A stretch of DNA of 64,000 nt from contig NC_092044.1 in assembly GCF_003086295.3 (NCBI RefSeq), positions 76,718,024 through 76,782,023 on the forward strand. The letters run 5' to 3'. Positions 56,295 to 64,000 of this stretch are shown here, piece by piece (the first letter of the stretch is position 1; the number at the start of each line of letters is the position of its first letter). Under the pieces are notes generated by a model. It did no database searches, was not told the DNA's origin, and saw only the letters and a list, made by a program, of their open reading frames with translations. The position numbers were made by a program, and so were the translations under genes. The stretch is from Arachis hypogaea (Eukaryota; Streptophyta; Magnoliopsida; Fabales; Fabaceae).

Positions 56295-56635
56295 TCCTGG
56301 CGTTAAACGCCCAAACGCTGCATGTTTTGGGCGTTTAACGCCCGTTTGCATCTTCTCCTGGGCGTTCAATGCCTAGCTGTTGCTTCTAGCTGGCGTTGAA
56401 CACCAGGAACTCATTTGTCACTAGGCATTTTTCTGAACGCCCAGGACGCTATAAATCTGGCGTTGAACGCCCAGAAGGTGCTTCTTTCTGGCGTTCAATG
56501 CCCAAAAGGTGCTTCTTTCTGGCGTTCAACGCCCAGATGGCTATCCTTACTGGCGTTGAACGCCCAGTGAGTGCTTCTTTTAGGCGTTCAGCGCCTAAAA
56601 CAGCTCTTACTGGCTTTGTTCGCACTAGTGAGCTT
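56295..56635 (-). repeat. GGCGTT/AACGCC word array (G)
   Basis: About ten words, often GGCGTTGAACGCCCAG, every 30-40 bases. Same position between pol and ORF3 as in A and F. Confidence 0.88.
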
Positions 56636-56762
56636 CTTTTTGTTGTTTTATCCTCTGAATCCTTCTGTAACTATGTGAACTCAAGCAATTGCTATTTTAC
56701 TTTGAAGATAATTGACATAAACCTGTTAAAATCAATTAATTAACAAATAAGCCTTGTAAATG

Positions 56763-56798
56763 GCTGGGTTGCCTCCCAGCAAGCACTTCTTTATTGTC
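56763..56798 (-). promoter_or_regulatory. Post-pol hairpin (G)
   Basis: In minus sense: GACAATAAAGAAGTGCTT, then GCTGGG-AGGCAA-CCCAGC (56780 to 56763). The GAC starts exactly 23 bases after the TAA at 56822-56824. The stem differs from A (ATTGGG) and C (GGTGGG) with both arms changed. Confidence 0.75.
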
Positions 56799-56821
56799 TT
56801 TACCTGGACTATTACTGAGCT

Positions 56822-59606
56822 TTAATCAAGTCTCAGTTTTGAGCATTCTTACTCAAAATTTCTTTCAAGATAATGTTTAACTCTCTGTCCATTAACAATG
56901 AACTTTTTGTTAGAATCATTATCCTGAAGCTCCACGTATCCATATGGTGACACACTTGTAATCACATATGGACCTCTCCACCGGGATTTCAATTTCCCAG
57001 GGAATAATCTTAGCCTCGAATTAAATAGCAGAACTTTCTGCCTTAGCTCAAAGACTCTGGATGATAATTTCTTATCATGCCATCTTTTTTCTTACTCTTT
57101 GTAAATTTTTGCATTTTCGAAAGCATTGAGTCTAAATTCCTCTAGCTCATTTAACTGGAGCAATCGTTTTTCTCCAGCTAACTTGGCATCACGGTTTAGG
57201 AATCTGGTTGCTCAATAGGCCTTGTGTTTCAGTTCCACTGGCAAGTGACAGGCTTTTCCATACACCAGCTGGTATGGAAAAGTTCTTATAGGTGTCTTGA
57301 ATGCTGTTCTGTATGCCCACAGAGCATCATCCAAGCTTCTTGCCCAATCCCTTCTACGATTAATCACAGTCTGTTCCAGGATTCTTTTAAGTTCTCTATT
57401 AGAGACTTCAGCTTGCCCATTTGTCTGTGGATGATATGGAGTAGCTACCCTGTGGCTAACTCCATATCGAACCAAAGCAGAGTAAAGCTGTTTATTGCAG
57501 AAATGAGTGCCCCCATCACTGATTAGTACTCTAGGGATACCAAATCTGCTGAAGATGTGTTTCTGGAGGAATTTTAGCACTGTCATAGTATCGTTAGTTG
57601 GTGTTGCAATAGCTTCCACCCATTTGGATACATAATCCACTGCCACCAAAATGTAAGTGTTTGAGTATGATGGTGGGAAAGATCTCATGAAGTCAATACC
57701 GCATACATCAAACAACTCAATCTCCAAGATCCCTTGTTGAGGCATGGCATAACTATGAGGCAGATTGCCAGATCTTTGGCAACTGTCACAATTAAGTACA
57801 AACACTCGGGAGTCTTTATAGAGAGTAGGCCAGTAGAAGCCACATTGGAGGAATCTTGTGGCTGTTCGCTCACTTCCAAAATGTCCTCCATACTATGATC
57901 CATGGCAGTGCCAGAGGATCTTCTGTGCTTCTTCTTTAGGCACACATCTATGGATTGCTCCGTCTGCACATCTCTTGAAGAGATATGGTTCATCCCAAAG
58001 ATAGTACTTTGCATCCGTAATCAATTTCTTTGTTTGCTGCTTACTGTACTCTTTGGGTATGAATCTCACTGCCTTGTAGTTTGCAATGTCTGCAAAACAT
58101 GGCACTTCCTGGATGGCAAAGAGGTGCTCATCCGGAAAGTTTTCAGAGATTTCAGTAAGAGGGAGGGACGCCCCTTCTACTGGTTCTATTCGGGACAGAT
58201 GATCTGCTACTTGGTTCTCTGTCCCTTTTCTATCTCTTATTTCTATATTAAACTCCTGCAGAAGCAACACCCATCTGATGAGTCTGGGTTTTGAATCTTG
58301 CTTTATGAGTAGATATTTAAGAGCAGCATGGTCAGTGTACACAATCACTTTTGATCCTACTAAATAAGATCTGAACTTGTCAATGGCGTAAACCAATGCA
58401 AGTAACTCTTTTTCTGTGGTTGTGTAGTTCTTCTATGCGTCATTTAAAACACGACTGGCATAGTAAATGACGTGCAGAAGCTTGTCATGCCTTTATCCCA
58501 ACACTGCACCAATGGAATGGTCACTGGCATCACACATCAGTTCAAATGGTAGTATCCAGTCTGGTGTAAAGATGACTGGTGCTGTGACCAGCTTAGCTTT
58601 CAGAGTCTCAAACGCCTGCAGACACTCCTTATCAAAGATAAATGGTGTGTCAGCAGCTAGCAGATTACTCAGAGGTTTGGTAATTTTTGAAAAATCTTTT
58701 ATAAACCTCCTATAGAATCCTGCATGCCCCAGAAAGCTTCTGATTGCCTTAACATTGGCAGGTGGTGGTAATTTTTCAATTACCTCTACTTTAGCTTGAT
58801 CCACCTTTATTCCCTTGTTCAAAATTTTGTACCCAAGGACAATTCCTTCAGTCACCATAAAGTGACATTTTTCCCAGTTTAAAACCAAGTTAGTCTCTTG
58901 GAACCTCTTTAGAACAAGTGCTAGATGGTCAAGACAGGAGCTGAATGAGTCTCCAAATACTGAAAAGTCATCCATGAAGACTTCCAGAAATTTTTCCACC
59001 ATATCAGAGAAAATAGAGAGCATGCACCTTTGAAAGGTTGCAGGTGGATAGCACAGGCCAAATGGCATCCTTCTGTATGCGAATACTCCAGATGGGCATG
59101 TGAATGCTGTTTTCTCTTGATCCTGGGGATCTACTGCAATTTGATTATAACCTGAATATCCATCCAGGAAGCAGTAGTATTCATGACCTGCTAGTCTTTC
59201 TAGCATCTGGTCTATGAATGGTAAAGGAAAATGATCCTTTCTGGTAGCTGTATTGAGCCTTCTATAATCAATACACATATGCCACCCTGTAACTGTTCTT
59301 GTAGGAACCAGTTCATTTTTTTCATTATGAACCACTGTCATGCCACCCTTCTTAGGGACGACTTGAACAGGACTTACCCAGGGGCTATCAGAAATGGGAT
59401 AATAATCCCAGCCTCTAGTAATTTAGTGACCTCCTTCTGCACCACCTCCTTCATGGATGGATTCAGCCGCCTCTGTGGTTGAACCACTGGCTTAGCGTCA
59501 CCCTCCAATAGGATCTTGTGCATGCATCTGGCTGGGCTAATGCCCTTAAGATCACTGATGGACCATCCAAGAGCTGTCTTGTGTGTCCTTAGCACTTGAA
59601 TTAGTG
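56822..59606 (-). pseudogene. pol of G: RT, RNase H, integrase
   Basis: Almost all lies in one frame from 59341. RT: RTVTGWHMCIDYRRLN, RKDHFPLPFIDQMLERLAGH, FLDGYSGYNQIAVDPQDQEK, RRMPFGLCYPPATFQRCM and catalytic VFMDDFSVFGDS. RNase [53 protein letters not shown]. Integrase: [47 protein letters not shown] (the D, D, E set), GKLKSRWRGPYVITSV. Stops lie at 58493, about 58435, 57893, about 57212 and about 57090. A one-base loss near 59395 shifts RT block 1 (59606-59374) out of frame. The fullest pol in the window. Confidence 0.93.
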
Positions 59607-60545
59607 CTTCCTCTTCCTATGGCTCTAAGGTAGAGCTTATGATTACAGGAAAGGTATCATCTTCTCCCAAAAATGCATATTTCAGGGATGGTGGTAATGG
59701 TTTGAGCTCGGGTTTTGGAGGTTTCTCCTCTTCCTGAGGGATTTTCAGAGGTTCTATTATTCTCTCTGGTTCCTCCAGATCAGGCTGAACATCTTTAAAG
59801 ATATCCTCAATCTCCGATTCGAGACTCTCAGTCATATTGACCTCTTTTACCAGAGAGTCAACGATATCAATGCTCATGCAGTCATTTTGGGTGTCTGGAT
59901 GTTGCATGGCTTTGACAACATTCAACTTAAACTCGTCCTCATTGACTCTCAGGATTACTTCCCCTTTTTGGACATCAATGAGGGTTCGTCCAGTTGCTAG
60001 GAAAGGTCTTCCTAGAATGAGAGTTGCACTCTTGTGCTCCTCCATTTCCAGCACCACAAAGTTAGTGGGAAAGGCAAATGGCCCAACCTTGACAATCATG
60101 TCTTCAATCACGCCTGATGGGTGTTTAATGGAACCATCAGCAAGTTGGAGACATATCCGGATTGGTTTGACTTCATCAGTCAACCCAAGCTTTTTGATAG
60201 TAGATGCAGGTATTAGGTTGATACTTGCCCCAAGATCACATAGAGCTTGCTTGGTACAAGTACCTTCTAATGTGCATGGTATCATAAAGCTTCCGGGATC
60301 TTTAAGCTTCTCAGGTAAGTTTTTCAGAATGACTGCACTGCATTCTTCAGTGAGGTAAACTTTTTCAGTTTCTCTCCAATCCTTCTTATGACTTAAGATC
60401 TCTTTCATGAACTTAGCATAAGAGCGTATTTGCTCAAGTTCTTCTGCAAATGGAATCTTTATTTCAAGAGTCCTGAGATAGTCTGCAAAACAAGCAAATT
60501 GCTTATCCTGTTCCGCTTCACAGAGTTTTTGAGGATAAGGCATTT
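59607..60545 (-). pseudogene. Protease and gag end of G
   Basis: The frame from 60543 reads MPYPQKLCEAEQDKQFACFA, KIPFAEELEQIRSYAKFMKE, LPEKLKDPGSFMIPCTLEG, protease site ALCDLGASINLIPAS (catalytic Asp kept), LGRPFLATGRTLIDV, then the acidic connector and LKYAFLGEDDTFPVIIS. A TAG at 59617-59619 precedes the RT block in the same frame. Unlike A and F there is no stop at the gag-protease border. Confidence 0.88.
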
Positions 60546-61847
60546 TGGCTTTGTAGGTTTATTGCCTACAGATGTGGGTTGAGAAGCCTTTTTAGAGGGG
60601 TTACTATCAGCACTTGTATGTGTCTGATCTCCCACTGGCGTTTGAATGCCAGGGGTGGAAGCTGGAGTGGCGTTAGATGCCAGCTCCTTACCTGTTTCTG
60701 GCATCTAAACGCCAGAACTGTGCTTCCTTTGGGCGTTCAAAGCTAATTCCCTGCTTGTTTCTGGCATTGAACGCCAGGACTGAGCATGGTTTGGGCGTTC
60801 AATGCCAGCTTTCCACCCATTTTCTGGCATTTGAGCGCCAAAATTATTCTTCTCTGGGCTCTTATTATCCTCAGAAGGATTTTGGATGGTTTGCTCATTT
60901 CTTGGCTTCTTGCTACCTTGAAGTGAGGTATTTAATATTTTCCCACTTTTTAATTGAACTGCTTGGCACTCTTTTGTTATTTATTTTGATAACTGTTGTT
61001 CTGTTTGCTTCAACTGTACTTCCATATTCATATTAGCCATTCTTGTTTCTTGTAGTATCTCCTTGAATTTGGCTAACTATTTTGTTAGAAAATCTAATTG
61101 CTAATTGAATTCAGCAGCTTTATCTGTAGGACTGAATTCAGCAGTTACTGTTTTAGCCTCTTCGTTGATGGAAGATTCACTGCTTAGGTACAAATGCTGA
61201 TTTCTGGCAACTGTATCAATAAGCTCTTGAGCTTCTTCTACTGTCTTTCTCATGTGTATAGATCCACCAGCTGAGTGGTCTAGAGAAATCTGAGCTCTTT
61301 CCGTAAGCCCATAGTAGAAGATGTCTAACTACACCCACTCTGAAAATATTTTAGAGGGGCATTTTCTTAGCATCACTTTGTATCTCTCCCAGGCATCATA
61401 AAGGGATTCATTATCTCCTTGTTTGAAGCCTTGGATGCTCAGCCTTAGCTGTGTCATCCGTTTTGGAGGAAAATAGTGATTCAGGAATTTTTCTGACAGC
61501 TGTTTCCATGTCTTTATGCTGTCCTTAGGTTGGTTATTTAACCACCTCTTAGCTTGGTCCTTTACAGCAAATAGAAACAGTAATAATCTATAGACATCCT
61601 GATCTACTTCCTTATCATGTACTGTGTCAGTAATTTGTAAAAATTGTGCCAGAAACTCTGTAGGTTCTTCCTATGGAAGACCGGAATACTGGCAACTTTG
61701 CTGCACCATGATAATGAGCTGAGGATTCAACTAAAAACTACTGACTCTAATGTAGGGTATACAGATACTACTCCCATATGAAGCAGTAGTGGGGATAGCA
61801 TATGACCCCAGAGTCCTTCTGGACTGTTCATTTCCACTTAGGTCCAT
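60546..61847 (-). pseudogene. gag of G, containing a palindromic word array
   Basis: The ATG at 61847 gives MDLSGNEQSRRTLGSYAIPT. The core is FLAQFLQITDTVHDKEVDQD, KDQAKRWLNNQPKDSI, FPPKRMTQLRLSIQGFKQGD and YDAWERYKVMLRKCPSKIF, then SAGGSIHMRKTVEEAQELID. The 3' part (60840-60640) is built of GGCGTT/AACGCC words read as coding sequence (ERPNHAQSWRSMPETSRELA). Stops near 61733, 61670, 61328 and 61080 and a frameshift near 60560 inactivate it. Confidence 0.8.
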
Positions 61848-62947
61848 GTTGGAGTAAAGGAGGTAATGCGGATTTAATTTTTTTGAATATCGAAAATTAA
61901 AAGGAAGATAAAATAAAATAAATGAAAAATTAAATAAAAATTTGAAAATTAGAAAACCAAATAAAATAAAAAAATTGAAAACGAAAATAATTAATTAATT
62001 GAAAAGATTTGAAAAATTTTGGATATAATTTTCAAAAATTGAAGAGAGAGAAAAAGTGGTCAGGAAGTTTTGAAAAAAAGATATGATTTTTAAAAAATTT
62101 AACCAAGTCAACCAAAAGGATTTGAAAATAATGAATAATTAAAGGAAAAGATATTATTTTTTTTATTTTTGAAATTTTATGATGAAAGAGAAAAACACAC
62201 AAAAGACACAAGACTTAAAATTTTTTAGATCTAATGCTCCTTGTTTTCGAAAATTTTGGAGGGAAAACACCAAGGAACACCAAACTTAAAAATTTTAAGA
62301 TCAAAACACAAGGAAGACTCAAGAACACCTTGAAGATTCACAAGAACAACAGGAACAAAAGAAAGAACACCAAAGTTAAAATTTTTAGAAAACCAAAATA
62401 AATTTTCGAAAATTAAAGAAAATTAACAAGAAAACACCAAACTTAAAGTTTGGCACAAGATTCAATCAAAGAAAAATTATTTTTGAAAAAATTTTAAAAA
62501 GAAGATACCCAATTGCCAAGAACATAAGCCAACGCTCTAGCCAACTGAGCTATAAATGTAACGTGTTTTAATATTGTATATGAAAAATATATTTTTGAAA
62601 ACTAAAATTTTGAAAAAGCACAAGAAAAACACGAAAAAAACACAAAAATAGGAAAAACTAAAGATTAAATAAGAAAATTTGACAAGAACAATTTGAAGAT
62701 CAAGGAAAAATAAAGAACATGCAATTTGAAAATTTAAAGGAAAATATAAATTATGCAATTGACAGCAAACTTAAAATATAAAACTAAACTCACATAAAAT
62801 TAAAAATTAATAAGGAAAAAATAAAATTTTTGAAAATTTTTTGAAAAGAAAATAAAGGACTCAGATTTAATGACTCTATAGCATCAAAAATAAATTATTC
62901 CTAATCTAAGCAACAAAATAAACCTTTAGTTGTCCAAACTCGAACAA
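61848..62947 (-). other. Leader of G
   Basis: AT-rich; contains ACACCAAACTT boxes (near 62277, 62434 and 62760) and TTTTCGAAAA palindromes (62243, 62403). No gene. A tRNA-like D-arm is at 62531-62552. Confidence 0.65.
62531..62552 (-). other. tRNA D-arm/box A-like sequence in G leader
   Basis: In minus sense: TAGCTCAGTTGGCTAGAGCG, which has a full tRNA D-stem (GCTC/GAGC) and fits the box A consensus of RNA polymerase III promoters. No T-arm/box B, anticodon stem or acceptor pairing could be made with the flanks, so it is a fragment, not a tRNA gene. Confidence 0.5.
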
Positions 62948-62965
62948 TCCCCGGCAACGGCGCCA
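62948..62965 (-). other. Primer binding site of G
   Basis: The reverse complement reads TGGCGCCGTTGCCGGGGA, a perfect tRNA-Asp site, 6 bases from the LTR. Confidence 0.92.
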
Positions 62966-62971
62966 AAAACT

Positions 62972-64000
62972 TGGTGCACGAAAATTACTTCACACTATGT
63001 AATTCCGCACAACTAACCAGCAAGTGCACTGGGTCGTCCAAGTAATACCTTACGTGAGTAAGGGTCGAATCCCACGGAGATTGTTGGCTTGAAGCAAGCT
63101 ATGGTTATCTTGTAACTCTTAGTCAGGATATAATATCAATAATAATTTTTAGTTTTAATTGTAAAAAGTCAAAGGGCATAAAATAAATGATTCTTACTCA
63201 ATAATGGAGAATATGTTGGAGTTTTGGAGATGCTTTGTCTTCTGAATTCATGTAACATAATGCTTCCTCACTTTCAAAAGTGCAAAGTTCCTTCCATGGC
63301 AAGCTGTATGTAGGGCGTCACCGTTGTCAATGGCTACTTCCCATCATCTCAGTGAAAATGGTCTAAATGCTTTGTCACAGCACGGCTAATCATCTGTTGG
63401 TTCTCGATCATGTCGGAATAAGATCCATTGATCTTTTTCCGTCTGTCACTACGCCCAACAATCGTGAGTTTGAAGCTCGTCACAGCTATTCTATCCTTGA
63501 ATCCTACTCGGAATACCACAGACAAGGTTTAGACTTTTCGGATTCTCATGAATGCCGCCATCAATCCTAGCTTATACCACGAAGATTCTGATTAAGGACT
63601 CTAAGAGATACTCATTCAATCTGATGTAGAACAGAGGTGGTTGTCAAGCACATGTTCATGGATTGAGGAAGGTGATGAGTGTCACGGATCATCACCTTCT
63701 TCATAGTGAAGTGCGAATGAATATCTTAGATAGGAACAAGCATGTTTGAATGGAAAAACAGAAATAATTGCATTAATTCATCGAGACACTGCAGAGCTCC
63801 TCACCCCCAACAATGGAGTTTAGAGACTCATGCCGTCAAAGAGTATAAAATTCAGATCTAAAAATGTCATGAGATACAAAATAAGTCTCTAAAAGTTGTT
63901 TAAATACTAAACTAGTAACCTAGGTTTACAGAAAATGAGTAAACTAAGATGGATAGTGCAGAAATCCACTTCTGGAGCCCACTTGGTGTGTGCTGGGGCT
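62972..64000 (-). repeat. 5' LTR of G, cut by window end
   Basis: It matches 51672-52275 plus 53697-54118. About 520 further bases should lie beyond the window. It shows the empty site of K (AGCTTATACCACG near 63570). U5 hairpin near 63048-63063. Confidence 0.92.

Larger units (their letters stand above)
51672..64000 (-). mobile_element. Element G: pol-bearing FIDEL-like element, young
   Basis: The 3' LTR lies at left and the 5' LTR runs off the window at right. Between them, in minus sense: primer site, leader, gag, protease, RT, RNase H, integrase, hairpin, word array, a stump of ORF3, tail and border box. Over the first 600 bases the two LTRs differ at about eight positions by eye, so G inserted more recently than A or F. 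It is still inactive because of several stops and at least two frameshifts. The left flank is ATAGA; the right flank is outside. Confidence 0.93.

Noticed and set aside
62520..62570. A functional tRNA gene
   Set aside because: Only the D-arm is present; no box B, T-arm, anticodon stem or acceptor pairing.

Overview
This window is plant nuclear heterochromatin made of nested, decayed LTR retrotransposons. I see no host gene, no rRNA gene, no complete tRNA gene and nothing prokaryotic. The elements are Ty3/gypsy. The reading order is gag-protease-RT-RNase H-integrase, followed by a third ORF of the 'putative plant transposon protein' type. Primer binding sites match the 3' end of tRNA-Asp (TGGCGCCGTTGCCGGGGA), and target duplications are 5 bp. 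This is the Athila-like, 'retrovirus-like' group. The LTR start TGATGAGCGGATAATTTATACGC and the abundant GGCGTT/AACGCC words remind me of peanut (Arachis) FIDEL and its non-autonomous relatives. That assignment is from memory and inferred; a legume is likely and Arachis plausible.

Layout (letters are mine). 1-507: gag fragment of an older element. B (minus) runs from 508 to about 30045 and has lost its 5' LTR and most of gag. Its 3' LTR (508-14829) is split by A (plus, 1069-11426, two LTRs, no RT or integrase) and by a solo LTR S1 (12026-13520, TSD ACGCC). B's RT is split by C (minus, 20734-28392, TSD AATAT), a non-autonomous element with an unfamiliar ORF. C's 3' LTR is in turn cut by D (plus, 20893 to about 22990, 5' LTR plus leader only). 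E (plus, about 30046-50309) has lost its 5' part. Its ORF3 is split by F (minus, 32108-41854, TSD AGAGC) and by an unassigned LTR piece (41860-43015). F's gag contains solo LTR H (35315-37338, TSD AAAAG). E's 3' LTR contains solo LTR I (45227-48983). 50310-51671 (J) is leader sequence without a primer site. G (minus, 51672 to beyond 64000) keeps gag-pro-pol and near-identical LTRs, and its 3' LTR contains solo LTR K (52276-53691, TSD CTTAT).

How the parts relate: A, D, F and G share LTR ends and primer site. A and F lack pol, and G has pol but only a stump of ORF3, so G-type copies could have supplied enzymes to A/F-type copies (inference). All coding regions seen are broken by stops or frameshifts; the longest open stretch is B's protease-RT half (28398-30034).

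The most interesting signal is not a gene. Families with different sequences share the same small inverted repeats at the same places, often with paired (compensatory) base changes: a hairpin just after the pol or equivalent stop codon; a hairpin followed by AAGTTTGGTGT both before ORF3 and at the 3' LTR border; a palindrome at each LTR start; and a hairpin followed by TTATTACTTG near the LTR end. Each family also carries its own array of short palindromic words. Together these suggest a conserved, structure-based cis-acting RNA/DNA architecture.
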